A stretch of DNA of 64,000 nt, from NCBI GenBank assembly GCA_015680685.1, contig MNCI01020554.1:91643-155642 (forward strand), in the 5' to 3' direction. Shown piece by piece: positions 36,939 to 48,460 of the stretch. Under the pieces are notes generated by a model. The model was not told the origin of the DNA. It made no database searches and saw only the letters and a list, made by a program, of their open reading frames with translations. How positions within the stretch are numbered: the stretch's first letter is position 1; each line of letters starts with the position of its first letter. The translations under genes were made by a program, and so were the position numbers. This stretch comes from Gnetum montanum (Eukaryota; Streptophyta; Gnetopsida; Gnetales; Gnetaceae).

Positions 36939-38462
36939 ATGGCATCAATAGTAAAAGGAGGATCTTCAAACTAGGAAGTTAAAATATCAAGAGGCCAAGG
37001 GAGATGCCACACTAGAGAACAAACTCTAGTGGTAGAACATGTGAATTAGGAAGCAAAATCCTTCAACATGCATCAACAAACACTTATGACCAAACACTTT
37101 GCCCAAGCAGAGGCTGAAGCACTTGAACTAGGACAGTGCATGACATTGTCATCTAAGTGCCCCTAGGCCATCCAAGAGTAGTAAATCATGTTCACAGTTA
37201 TTGTGGAACTTAATTTTGTTCCATTCATGGAATTTTCCCAAAATTCTATCAAGAAAAAACTTTAGTCATCTCCCTTGTGGCCCACCTTGACAACAAGTGG
37301 AGACTAGTACTCAAGAGAGACACTCCAATTTTGGAAGAACATGTAAGTAGATGCCACATTTGAAATTGAAGGAATTTCTGTGCCATAATCAGTTAAGGCA
37401 ATAGCCAAATCTCTAAATTTACCCAATGAAAGGGATAATGTTACAAAAATCTTAACAAGGTTTGATATTGATGCTAAAAGATTGTGGCAACACAGAGCCT
37501 ATGGTAAGGAGGACAATGAATACAGTGAGAAAACTACTAAAGAGAAAATTTATTTCAATATTGGCACCTATCACCTATTCCTTATAAAGAGATTGAATAA
37601 AATGTCTACATATACAACTAGAGGAAGTGCAATTTTGATGGGGAAATTTAATTCCAACATTGCCCATCTCTACTTCCTAAAAATCTAATAGCAATTTGAA
37701 GAGAAAAACGTGAGGAAACCTACACTGCCACTTTGTTGACTTATGAGGAAATTGTGCAAATAGGAAAGCATCTCAAGCGACATTAATGATGTTTTGAGGA
37801 AAGCATAAAATGCCTCCTATGATGAGATGTTAAAGCCAATGTCACCAAAGAAAGATCAGGTGGAAAAACAAGTAGGTATTGGGGGGGTAATAGGCTCAAC
37901 TTCTGCCGAAACCATCCAAACTACTATTCAACAACAGCAAGCAAGATCTAGCACCTAGTATCCAACTAATTAGTAGTAGCAATAGCAACAATAGTAAGCA
38001 CAACAATAGCAACTTCCACCATCACTGTCGCCACAAGATTATAGGTCTTCAATGAGCCATCTATAGCATGTTGTAGAGACTATGAATTGGGAAACATGAA
38101 GAGGGTTCAATCTCTATAAGTTAATTGAAGATGCAATTAGGCCCACCATATCAATAGAACTTGCCAGTAGCCAAATATCATTGCAATCAAGAGGAAGCGA
38201 TTGGTGACAATAGATTTTTGGAAATGCTGCATTATTCCAAGTGATGCTAGAGACTAGAGAAGGAGCCACAATCATGATTATGTAGCATTAAGATGTAGTA
38301 GGAGCTATAGAAGTGATCACAAATCACATCAAAGAATCTTTTTAATGTTCCTATTATGTCACTAGTTGATCTTTTTGGAGTTAGAGATGCTCAAATGTTA
38401 GCTGGTACCTCAATGATTCTTGTAGAACATGAAGATGTACTTGAAAAATTGTTGAAAATTAG
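36939..38462 (+). pseudogene. aORF of element C, 3'-truncated
   Basis: The ATG at 36939 follows GATTATAG, in register with element N. The best-kept part (37400-37690) has LNLPNERDNVTKILTRFD, RLWQHRAYGKEDNEY and RGSAILMGKFNSNIAHLYFL. A Gln run at 37967-38012 is now mostly TAG/TAA. The frame runs to VEHEDVLEKLLKIRT (about 38420-38463), then jumps into the middle of the 3' LTR. Compared with element N, about 1.2 kb of the C-terminal coiled-coil half is missing. Confidence 0.66.
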
Positions 38463-38770
38463 GACTAAATACTCATATCCTTAGGCTAGAGTAGATTTAC
38501 ATTTTTGTAATTACTTAGACTTAGATTAAATTTTATCCTTCATTACGTTTATCACTAAGAGTAAAATGGGCTTAATAACATCATTTATCATATGCCTCAT
38601 TGCAAGTTAATCCATACACTTAGCTTTCACTAAAAGTGGGAAGACAATAGTCTCAAACTTCAACTCAATTACTAGCATATCAACATTGTCTATCTACAAA
38701 TTACAATCAAGCTACGTGTGAACACTTGTAACTTGTATGGTTGGGTGTTGGATTACTCCACCACTTATCA
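38463..38770 (+). repeat. 3' LTR fragment of element C
   Basis: Matches 30820-31126 of the 5' LTR and ends CCACTTATCA at 38770. The first 490 or so bases of the LTR and the polypurine tract are missing through the same deletion that truncated the aORF. Confidence 0.8.
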
Positions 38771-39330
38771 CAAAGGCTATCTCATCCTTTATTCAAGTTC
38801 CTCACTATAGATCAAATAGTATAAACTTCCATGGTAAAAACACCAAAACTAACTTGAAGACTAGGGATATCTATCAGCTACCAATCTATATCATCTTTAA
38901 AGTATCATCTAATGCTATGATTCCACTTATACACATTGATGACAACATTGGATCTAATGTGATCACATGAGATTTTATCAAATGTCTTGGTTTCTATGAT
39001 TAGATAACTTTTAATAAAACTTGTATAAACCTCATTTCCTTTAATAGCACATGAGTGGAGGTTATAGGTTCCATTAGGTTGTCATTCATGGTAGGCGATT
39101 TTGTATGATCTGAGGATTTTTTTATGGTCATACGTAAGTGTCTTGGTGTGAATGGAATATTAAAATGCCATTGGTTACTAAACATTATGTAGTATCATCT
39201 TTTATACATTAGGAAATTCATTTTTCTTTGAGAGACCATGAGATAACCATCGGTGTTGATACATAGATTCCAAGTGTCTCTCACTTAAATCATGACTCAT
39301 GACTCTATTAACTTAGTGATGAACTAGCAA
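38771..39330 (+). pseudogene. Protease remnant of element H
   Basis: Continues the element H polyprotein after the nested element C. NSINFHGKNTKTNLKTRDIY leads to the active-site box IPLIHIDDNIGSNVIT (about 38920-38968), a variant of IDNGSALNV. Later VIGSIRLSFMVGDFV and VNGILKCHWL (39060-39180) match the flap region and the IxGRPWL counterpart. Stops at 38968 and beyond. Confidence 0.66.
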
Positions 39331-39756
39331 ATGTCAAAACTGAACCTATAGATAAAGTTGTGGTTAATTACTCCCCTAAAACTTCTATTAATAGTAAAGA
39401 TTTCATAGAATGAAGTAATAAGTTTATCTCTAATATTGGGTTCATTGATTTATGCTTTGAAGAACTTGATATATTGACTAAGGAAAAGGCTTCACCTTAT
39501 CCTTCTCACATAACTACTTGTAAGTTTATCACTAATATGATGACATTATCCTTTTTACCGTATTCCTCATTATCCCTAAAAAATTCTTTCTCCTCCTTGT
39601 TATCATCAACTTGCATCATTTATACTTAGAAAAACATAATTAAAATACAAAATTATAGATAGATGTCAAAATCACTTATTTTGTCTTGTAGCTTTTCTTA
39701 AGATACTTTTATTTCAGGAGTCTCAGACATTATGTTTGTTGTATCTGCTTTGTTTT
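39331..39756 (+). other. Element H sequence between protease and 3' LTR
   Basis: About 430 bases, with Leu/Ser-rich fragments but no RT motif and no clear polypurine tract. The pol region expected here is absent. Confidence 0.45.
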
Positions 39757-41069
39757 TTTTCTACGTAAGTCAAAGTTCTAAGTATATTCTATGGCTTTTT
39801 CTAGCTTAAGCCATCTCTAATAATTCTAGATTCGATGTCTTGCATCATCAACAACATAGTTTCTAGTCTCTATGTTCAACATCTACTAGAAATAATATCT
39901 TACATTATCTAGAATATCATTTTGAGATGCTTCTTTCTCCAATCTTTAGTTTTGATGTCCAACATAGTCTCGTGCATCAATTCTAGCTTTTTCTTTTTTA
40001 GCAATTTATTCTTAACATACAACATCACTTTGCTCCTTAACATCCCACATTAATATTATCTCTTACATTAGCATTTCCTTTCACATCAATTACATTTTCA
40101 ATATTTTCTTTTTCTACACGTCATTGCTCCTATCTAGAACCTTCTAGAAGATTTTGTGGTCTCAACGTATCATTTCTTTGTGATTTACGTGCTATTTATG
40201 GCTTCTAAATAGGAGGATACCTCTGAATAAAAAGCCATTGAAAATTTGAAGAGAAAGCTTTATGTGAAATAGCAACAATTTTTATAACTTCTTTTCTAAC
40301 ATATTAGAAATCTCTATGTGCTTCTCAGCTCCTTAGAGTTTCTTTGATATCTTCCTTTGCTCATTTTGTTGATATATTGTATCCCCTTCGTGTTGTCCTC
40401 CTAACACATGGAGAATATCATTGAAACCAAATGCATACAAAAATTTGATTCAATTCCCCTTTCATTACATCTTGTGAGTTTCCATTTTGTAGTAGTTTCA
40501 TCTAGTTGAGAGACCTCTATTAAGCACATGCATTAGAGAGAGAAAAAAGTAACAAAACTCCTCATTAGCCATTCTTGATCCTTGATTTCATCCTATAGGA
40601 TTGCTTGTGTACTCTTCCAAGTTTTTTCCCTAGATATTCTACTTTTTCTTTATTTTAGTTATTTTGTCTCCAATCAGCATTTTGCATTGTAGCAAATCTA
40701 TTTCACTATTATTTTAAATTAAGGTTGCAAATTTATTATTAGATTTGTTTTATTCTACACTACATTTTTACTTATTTTAGCAATGCACACGATATTATTT
40801 TAGAGATGCTATTCTATGTAATGTTTTTCCTTTATGTTGCATTGCACATATGCTTTTTCTTTTTCACTACATTTGCTTTGCTTTACTAGCTATTTCATGT
40901 ACTCTTCTTTGCTTACTATTTTCTGATGTTTGACAAAAACATTGGCTCATATTGTGGAAATTTTTAACAATTTGCAAGTCCCTTTTCAATTTAAAGATTT
41001 GTTTTTTTAGACCAATTAGTAGCCATGAAATGCTTTGTTTATTTTCATGTGGGATTTTTTTGAATCTCA
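39757..41069 (+). repeat. 3' LTR of element H
   Basis: Homologous to 25825-27188, about 50 bases shorter. The copies are very diverged, making H one of the oldest insertions here, consistent with its being the host of element C. Confidence 0.7.
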
Positions 41070-42589
41070 ATGTCTTCCTCCTAGGAGAAATGCTTCTTTC
41101 TTCTTAAAATCCTTCCTTTTTCCATAGTTATAGAGGTTCTCTCCAAATTCCCTCATTCCCTATTGTTGTATCATTACTTATTTTCCTTTACAACTTCTCA
41201 AGGAAGCCACTTCCTCCTTGATATTTGATGTTGATGTCAAGGGATCCTACCATAAATGCTATATGCAAATATCAGACTCTCTAACTTTTAGTATAGTGGT
41301 GGCTCAAAATCTAACTTAGAATCAATGTCTAATTACTCCTATACTCCCTGATAAATAAAGTTTCCATTGGCTTTATTAAGCTATAATAAAAACCAAAATT
41401 GAGCCTCTTGCTAAATGTTTTCTTCTTTCCCTTGTTCTCCTTGGGTAGCTTTTCCATTTCCTTCACTACCCCTTAATAAATCACTAGTAGTTAGTGTGCT
41501 GCCCTCCCTTTGAATAAGCCCCATACAACCCGTACAACCACTTGGAGGCTAGTTCCTATTTTTGTCGAATTTTATTACAAAATAGCCTTTTAATGAACAA
41601 GGGGAAGATGGATTGAACTCCATTGAGAATAACGCATTTGTAAGTTGTGTAAGAGTCCTTGAAGATGAGTTATATGTGTTTCTTTCTTATGCTATGACTA
41701 CCCATTTAAGATAACATTTTACTGTTTTAGTAAAAAAACTTGCATGATTTTTTTTACTACTACATTGGTGCTTAGTCAACTTATAGTCTATTTTTATGTT
41801 TCATGAAAATGTAATATCTGTAGTTTATATGGGTCTTTAGACATAATAAAGCTTAATTTTCAATTTCAATTTGTAATTTTAAGCATAGAATATTTGTTAA
41901 AATAGTATCTTAATTTACCTCAAGGAAATATACTTTAAATATTTTTATTATATTGTTATGGTTCACAAACTTAGAGACATGTAAACATGTATATGATATG
42001 TGGAATCAAATTTGAAAACATGAAAGGAAAAGTCAATGAGATGCAATATATATAATAAATATTTTTTTGTAAAAATATGTATATATTTATACATCTATTT
42101 TATGTATGTGTATATATATATATATATGTTTATTATTTTATATGTTTTATATACATATAGACTATATATAAGTTATATTAAACATTGTGGGCTTGCTTTG
42201 AGGCTAAAAGTTTTGGTTTTGAATTGTAAGTATTTTTATTTTTATTTTGATGATTGAAACCAAGGATAAGAAATAGCATCCACACCATTAATACATGTAT
42301 AAGTTTTAATATCTCTAACATAATACATTGATTTGATGTGGAATTATGTATTTTAAATGTTCATGTAGCACTAATATGTTTTAAAATGTATAGGCCTTTG
42401 GCAGCATGCACTTGCAACCTATGTTGATATAGATTAGACTACAGTAATAGTGCAAGTGTGAATTGTACTAGATGGCACTACAAAAATTTGTGAAGAGATT
42501 ATGTATGTTGGAAAAATTATGCAAAAAGCATTGGCCAAATGAGATAATAACCAAATTGCAAAAGGAATCAAAGATGTGAAAATAAATTA
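41070..42589. other. Unassigned AT-rich stretch
   Basis: No recognisable gene or retroelement part. 41080-41600 is pyrimidine-rich on the plus strand; 41700-42000 is plain AT-rich DNA. The only distinct structure is the TA-rich repeat at 42045-42180. Confidence 0.5.
42045..42180. repeat. TA-rich low-complexity and (TA)n microsatellite
   Basis: A run of alternating TA at about 42111-42127 lies in 130 bases that are nearly all A and T with TATG/TATA words. The open frame through it is only low-complexity Tyr/Ile. Confidence 0.8.
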
Positions 42590-42925
42590 AAACTGACCTC
42601 CAGCCATTGATGCCTTTGTGTGAACTTGTTGCTATGAGTGTTTTGATTCTTCTATCACATCGATGCTCAACAACGATGGTGTATGCAAACTCTAAGCATT
42701 TGTGCTAGGGACCAAAATTGTAACATTGTTGTGATTTCTTCTGGTGCCTTTGTTCTCCCATTAAGAACATTTTATAGGCTAGAAAAATGTTAGTTACGAA
42801 ACTTTTAGTTTAAATGGCAAATATGAGGCCACTCTTGTGGTAACCATTACAAACTGTTGATTTTCTTGTAATGGTCACTTTTATAAAACTGTTACAAATC
42901 ATTGGTTTTCCCATAAATAGTTACA
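42590..42925 (-). repeat. Likely 3' LTR of copia element K (right boundary defined)
   Basis: On the minus strand a purine tract, GACCAAGTGGGAGAA (42926-42940), is followed by TGTAACTATTTATGGG, the usual Ty1/copia polypurine tract and LTR start. A minus-strand CTATAAAATG box lies at 42769-42779. The left end is not resolved because no second LTR is present. Confidence 0.55.
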
Positions 42926-43224
42926 TTCTCCCACTTGGTCTCTATATTTAAATTAATATCCATCAAATCCAAATTTCAAGAGATGAATACATGAATCATG
43001 GTAATAATTTTTCTAAATGTAAGTATTATCTTCCATGTAGTACAATGTATTATCTCTTAAACTTAATTCCTTATATGGTAACTAAACTTTATGAATAAAC
43101 CCAATGTTTATTATAGGTCATGCCATATGTGAATTTTCTCTAATAACTACATGCACAAATTGAATATGAGATAACATCGTAACTAAATAAGAGTTTCATT
43201 AAGATTGTAAAATTGTACATACAA

Positions 43225-44760
43225 ATTACATTATGAAACCAAGTTCCTTCTGCACTACATGATCCTTAAATGACTTTGGTGGCATTTCTTTTCTCAAAGT
43301 ATTAGCTATCATCAATTCAATGCTTATATGCTCAATGATCACTTTCTTTTCCTTAACACATTCCCTTATGGCTAAGTACTTTATGTCAATATGTTTACTT
43401 CAACTGTCACTCTTATTATTCTTAGCCATAAAGATAGCAACTGAATTGTCATGAAACATTCTTAATGGCCTAAATATAGAATCCATAATTCTAAGGCCTA
43501 ACATAAAAATATTCAACCATAAATCATGTGAAGTAGCCTCAAAACAAAAAATAAACTCTTCCTTCATTGTGGAAGTAGCAATCAAGGTTTGCTTTCCACT
43601 CCTCTAGGACATAGCTCTTCCAACTAGCATAAAAACATAGCTAGATGTTGATTTCCTTGAATCAACACAATCGACAAAGCTTGAATCAAAGTAGTCAATC
43701 ATCTCTAGATTGTTAGTTCATCTATACATAAGCATGTAATCTTTTGTACCTTGAAGGTACCTCACACCTTCTTTGCAGCCCTCTAATGGTCAATGCATGG
43801 ATTACTCTGATATCTACCCAACATTCCCACAGCAAATGTAGTGTCAAGTCTTGTGCAAACTTGAGCATACATTAGGCTTCCAATAGCTGAAGCATATGGA
43901 ATGTTGCTCAATTTTTTCTCTAAATAATTATTGGAGCACTAGTTTAAATTGGACTCATCACCCTTCACAATGGATGCTATACTCAGTGAACATTCTTTCA
44001 TCCAAAATCTCTCTAAAACTTTATTGATATAGGTTTCTTGTGATACTCTTAGAATACATCTAGATTTTTCCTTATGGATCTTAATCCCAATTACATAAGA
44101 TGCCTCACCCATATCCTTCATGTCGAAGTTCTTAGAGAGAAATTACTTCACCTTGTATAGAAATCCATTGATCACAAGAATGATATCATTCACATATAGG
44201 ACAAGGAAATAGATTTTTCTCACATTGACCTTCTCGCATATACATTGATCCATTATGTTCTCTTCAAAAGCAAATGAAGTGATGAAATCATGGAATTTTA
44301 AATATGATTAATACGAGGCCTGTTTCAATCCATATATGGATTTCTTAAGCTTGCATACCAATTGCTCATCACTACTAGAGGAAAAGGCTTCAGGTTATTT
44401 CATATAAACCTCTTCTTATAGATCATCATTGAGGAATGTCATTTTCACATCCATCTAATGTAATTCAAAATCAAAATGGGCAACCAATGCCATAATCACA
44501 CAAAGGGAGTCCTTCTTAGATATAGGAGAAAAGGTCTCCATGTAATTTATTCCCTCTCTCTAAGCAAACCCTTTAGCAACAAGTCTTATCTTATATCTTT
44601 CAATGTTGCCTAATGAGTCTTTCTTTATCTTGAAGACCCATTTGCATCCAATGGTTTTTATACCATCAGGAAAATTGACAAGATTCTAGACTCCATTAGA
44701 TGACATCGAGTTCATCTCATCTTCCATGGCATCATACCACAAGTCAAATTCCTTGTAACT
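43225..44760 (-). pseudogene. Copia K: reverse transcriptase and RNase H
   Basis: Ty1/copia RT on the minus strand. The catalytic box reads LVLYVNDIILV (about 44170-44203), so the usual YVDD has become YVND, losing a catalytic Asp. Downstream, KDMGEASYVIGIKIHKEKSR (about 44060-44118), IPYASAIGSLMYAQV and GMLGRYQSNP follow in standard order. RNase H has FEATSHDLWLNIFMLGLRI at 43490-43550 and SKHIDIKYLAIRECVKEKK at about 43345-43400. The C-terminus RKEMPPKSFKDHV is at about 43257-43295. Stops and frameshifts; non-functional. Confidence 0.88.
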
Positions 44761-44899
44761 CATGGCTTATGAAAATGTTTTGGGATCATTTTCAACTCCT
44801 ATGTTATAGTTAGGCTTCTATAGATACATTATATAGTTACTAGGAATCACTAATCATCTTACTCTAGTAGATCTTCTTAATGTTGGTTCATCATTCTCT

Positions 44900-46000
44900 T
44901 GAGGAGCATAATTCAATAGGCTATTCAATGATTCTAGTATCTATTGTTTAGCTATATCTACTACTTCTTGATTAGTATTCTTTAGAACTTCAATGATTGG
45001 TTGTTGTTCATCATGTGTTTGTGCTCTAGGCATGTGTGTACAATAATTAGTCTTTTACTTGAAGTAGAGGGTTGGGCACCTGCATGATCTTTCTTTGGAA
45101 CAATGTTCTAGGGTTGATTCCTCCCACTAATCAAGTCATTCTCAAGAAATTTAGCATTTCTTAATTTCAAAAACCTAGTAGTATGTAATGGATAATAAAA
45201 TTTGTATCCCTTAGATCATTCGGAATATCCAATAAAATATCCACTTGTGGTTCTTGGGTCTAGCTTCTTTTCTTGTGGATTATAGACTCTTACTTCAAAT
45301 GAGCATCCCAAATGTGTATATGTTGCAAACTTGATTTCCAACCTTTTCATAATTCAAATGGTATCCTTAAGAAAACCTTGGTTGGAACTCAGTTTAATAT
45401 ATATACATAGTTGTCTTAAGAGCTTCAATCCACAAGGACTTAGAAAGCTTAGAGATGCTAAGCATACTCTGCACCATGTCCAATAATGTTCAGTTTCTTC
45501 TTTTTGCCATAACATTTTGGTCTAGAGAACTAGGCATAGTGTACTAGGCAACAATCCTATGCTCTTGAGGAAACTTAGAAAATGGACCAAGAACCTATTC
45601 ATCATCAGTACATCTACCATAGTATTTACCACCTCTATCAGACCTCACTATCTTTATTTGCTTACAACATTGTTTATCTACTTCAGGCTTAAGCACCTTA
45701 AATTCATCTAAAGCTTCATTCTTGTTATGAAGTAGGTAGAGATACATATATCATGAGTAGTCATTGATAAAAGTAATGAAATACCTTTGACCATACACAT
45801 CCATATCTAGACTACAAATATTTGTATGTATGATCTCTAATATGTCTAAACTCCTCTTGTCATCTTTCTTTGACATAGTAATCTGCTTTCCCTTTATACA
45901 GTCCACACAAGTGTGAAAGTTAATAAAACCTGGGTACTAAGTACTCCATCATTTACTAATCTCTTTATTCTCCAATAGAGATATGTCCTAATCTATAATG
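44900..46000 (-). pseudogene. Copia K: integrase
   Basis: Copia integrase remnant. IVRSDRGGKYYGR (about 45618-45660) holds the second catalytic Asp. The third catalytic residue region reads QNVMAKRRN (about 45495-45522), where AERRN is usual, so the catalytic Glu is now Lys. C-terminal domain segments such as FIGYSE and KFYYPLHTTRFLKLRNAKFL (about 45150-45235) are in order. Confidence 0.82.
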
Positions 46001-46379
46001 TCATAACATAGAGGATTCTTCATTTATAATACATCTCTTAACACTAACACTATCATGAATATGCATAGAAGTATAAGAAGTTTTATTTTGTAAACTAGTT
46101 TTGAAAAGACCATCCGTTAATGTACCATTTCCAATAAGTTCAAATCTATAATATAAACGAAATATAGTGCTTGAAAAACTAAAGAAAAATCCCAATTATA
46201 CAAGCCTTGAAACAAAAATTAAATTCTTGAAAAACTTGGAATATAAAATGTCTTTTCCAACTCTAAAACAAAACCATGACTTAAAACTAATTTGCATGTT
46301 CTGATTGCCTCCACATGTGAGTGCATCTTGTTGCTTGAATAGATGCACAACTCACTTCCCACTGGCCTCCTTAGGTTTT

Positions 46380-46880
46380 GAACCCTTTACAAGGAATTAG
46401 TAACATGGATTGTAGAACCAGAGTCAATCCATCATGTGTTATGACCAACATCAATCATATTAGATTCAAAACAAACAAATGAGAATTGAATACCTTTCTT
46501 TTCAAGACATTTTTGATATTTAAGACAATCCTTCTTTATATGTCATTTCTTCTTGTAGAAAAAGCATCTAGATTTCTTCTTAATAGCAGCTTGTGTAGGC
46601 AATTTTCCCTTCCACTTATTTTTGGCAAAAGGAGAATTAAGATTTAACACTGCAAGTCTTAGCAATGAATTTTCTAGCATCAAACCAAGTGAGAGCCTTC
46701 ATGTCCTTGATAGATTCAACAATGTCTAACTCACCAAATCCTAGATCCACAAATTTGTAGGTGCTGGATGACCAAGGAATGGTTGTGTCTGACTTGTTAC
46801 CTTCTTTTGTAATTAATCTTCCTTGAAATGACAACAATACCTCTCCTTCCTAGAATGTACAAAGGGCTTCATTAGTTATT
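46380..46880 (-). pseudogene. Copia K: gag zinc knuckle and protease
   Basis: On the minus strand a zinc-knuckle relic HIKKDCLKYQK (about 46505-46545) precedes the protease active site WWIDSGSTIHVTNS (about 46390-46440), the normal copia DSGST box with one frame break. Gag tail DIVESIKDMKALTWFDARKF lies at about 46655-46715. The gag N-terminus and the 5' LTR are missing; F2 begins at about 46905. Confidence 0.78.
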
Positions 46881-46904
46881 AATAGGAATCCTTACTATGA
46901 TGAA

Positions 46905-47273
46905 GTTTCCATGCCATCGTAGCATACTTTCTTTTATCCTCCTTCTCCACCAAGGAATAGAGTTCCTAGGCATACTTACTATGTTCATTATCCTCCTTTC
47001 TTATCCTATGCTATGCATCCACACTATCATCCTTTCTCTTCACCTAAGTCATAAGAGCCTTCCTTGCTCCCTGCCCTTACTTTGCCTATCAGAATCCTCA
47101 CAAGGGATTAAAAGGAGATTATAGTTGATGATAAGGAAAACGAAAAGGACTAGCTAGCAAGCTAAAAAAAAAGAAAGTTTCATTCTAAGATGCATCAAAT
47201 ACAAATCCTCTTGCTTCCATTGTCATCTCAACTTCACCTAACACATTCAATGTTATTCCTCCTACACCAACTT
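46905..47273 (+). pseudogene. F2: Pro-rich gag C-terminus of a Ty3/gypsy element
   Basis: Closely matches F1 at 12651-13010, including the PPRNRVPRHTY-type reading and the 'aaagaaagtttcattctaagatgcatcaaat' region. It is cut at 47273 by element E. The RT piece at 59146-59571 on the same strand is probably its downstream part. Confidence 0.58.
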
Positions 47274-48142
47274 TGATGAGCAATGAGTATAACCTATGCC
47301 CAATCATATGAATCACTAGCATCCACTCAATGATCTAGTTGAATTCCAAAGACTTTAGATTTCTAAGTACATTGGTTTTAGGACATGAAACTAACTATTG
47401 CAATCATTTTCTTCCAAGTTCCACTTGTGAAGTGCAAGGGTATGGTTAAGTGTAACTGAGCCATATGATTTTTATTATTTTCTATTTTATGTTTTAAGTT
47501 GCATAAAAATCAAGAATAAAGAATAAAGTAATTAATTGCTAAATTATTCTAATAACTAGCTAATGCTTAACTAGTCCTAACATAAGCATCTGTTCCCACT
47601 TTTCGTACACATCCTAAACACGTATAGTACTACTAGGTTATCAAACATTAAGCATTACTGGGATTTCCAAGTGTTAGATGTATGCTTGAAGTGGTTGTAC
47701 TGATGTGTTCTATTTGACTACTATTAATTACTTAATTACTTAAAAACATTAAAGAAAGTTTTATAAAATATTAAATGCTTAAGAAAAACATTAATCTAGT
47801 CTGAGTGCTGCAAGGTTTATCAAAAAATCCCATCTTTATTGTCATCCACACTAAAGTGCTTAGGTACAATAGTGCTCGAATAAAGATCCATACACTCTTT
47901 AACTCCTATTGTTAGAACTTAGAAAATATTCTAACGCTCAAATAAAAAAAATGTAAGTTCTTTAGTACAACTATGAAAAAATTTCCATAAATGTGATGGG
48001 TAGGCACACATTTATAGGTAGAAATAGGGGGCCTCATTGACAAGTACATGTCAATGGGTTAAACCCCACATCGACAACATCCCATAGATAGGGTCGTGTT
48101 GACAACATCTCATTGACATAGCCTAACAATGACGATTCATCA
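47274..48142 (-). repeat. 3' LTR of element E
   Basis: 869 bp. In plus orientation it starts TGATGAGCAATGAG and ends GATTCATCA. A minus-strand TATA-type box (TTTATAGG in plus) lies at 48011-48018. Instead of the GATATC cluster, U3 has repeated ATGTTGTC/CATTGACA words (48030-48125), so E is a distinct subfamily. Confidence 0.72.
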
Positions 48143-48165
48143 TACTCCCATAACTGAATGAAAAC
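48143..48165 (-). other. Polypurine tract of element E
   Basis: The minus strand reads TTCAGTTATGGGAGTA just before the LTR start TGATGAATC. It matches the tracts of elements N and D. Confidence 0.65.
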
Positions 48166-48360
48166 TTGTTCTCAAGTTATTTACAAAATTTGGAAAGGCA
48201 TGAGATCATTGACTGACTATAGAAACACAAAAAAAATAAAGTGCCCAGGTCTATGGTTTACAAGCATTACAAAATTTTGTGTTCAAGACAAAAAAATTGA
48301 ACACTAAGACAAAACTAACAAAAACAACTCATCTAATGGCATGAAGACAATGAAGAAGAA

Positions 48361-48460
48361 TCATACGGTTCCATTTGGTGGAGGCTCCTAAGGTTCTTAA
48401 GGACCTTCTCCTACTTTGAGCACATGTAGTTGTTAAGGCAATTGTTGTGGGTGTCGTATG
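48361..48460 (-). pseudogene. aORF of element E, last codons
   Basis: The minus strand encodes the final Pro-rich part (EPPPNGT, then a stop at 48361-48363). This aligns with PMEEPPPPGTT of element D and PMEEPLPLRTT of element N. The rest continues across element D at 57124. Confidence 0.6.

Larger units (their letters stand above)
30331..38770 (+). mobile_element. Element C: pol-less N-family element with gag, protease and aORF
   Basis: About 8.4 kb, inserted in element H between gag and protease. The 5' LTR ends CACTCATCA at 31126. A tRNA-Asp-like primer-binding site, gag (31269-33780), a protease remnant (33781-34330), the conserved spacer (34331-36938) and a truncated aORF (36939-38462) follow. 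The 3' LTR keeps only its last 308 bases. The bases after the 3' end (CAAAG) and before the proposed 5' end (CATTG) do not match well, so the 5' boundary is approximate. Confidence 0.78.
25825..41069 (+). mobile_element. Element H: LTR-gag-protease-LTR, carrying nested element C
   Basis: LTR-like ends at 25825-27188 and 39757-41069 flank a primer-binding site (27218), a gypsy gag (27560-30330) and a protease (38771-39330). Element C sits between gag and protease. Removing C rejoins the two parts in a sensible order. No RT or integrase is found between the protease and the right LTR, so H is either internally deleted or a naturally pol-less element. Exact LTR ends and a target duplication were not resolved. 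Confidence 0.68.
42590..46880 (-). mobile_element. Element K: truncated Ty1/copia retrotransposon
   Basis: Gag tail, protease, integrase, RT and RNase H lie in the order diagnostic of Ty1/copia (integrase before RT), all on the minus strand, ending in a polypurine tract and LTR start at 42925. The 5' end is lost. This is the only copia-type element seen; all other elements are Ty3/gypsy-like. Confidence 0.84.

Noticed and set aside
42036-42257. Open frame rich in Tyr and Ile
   Set aside because: It lies across a TA-rich low-complexity tract; the composition explains it.
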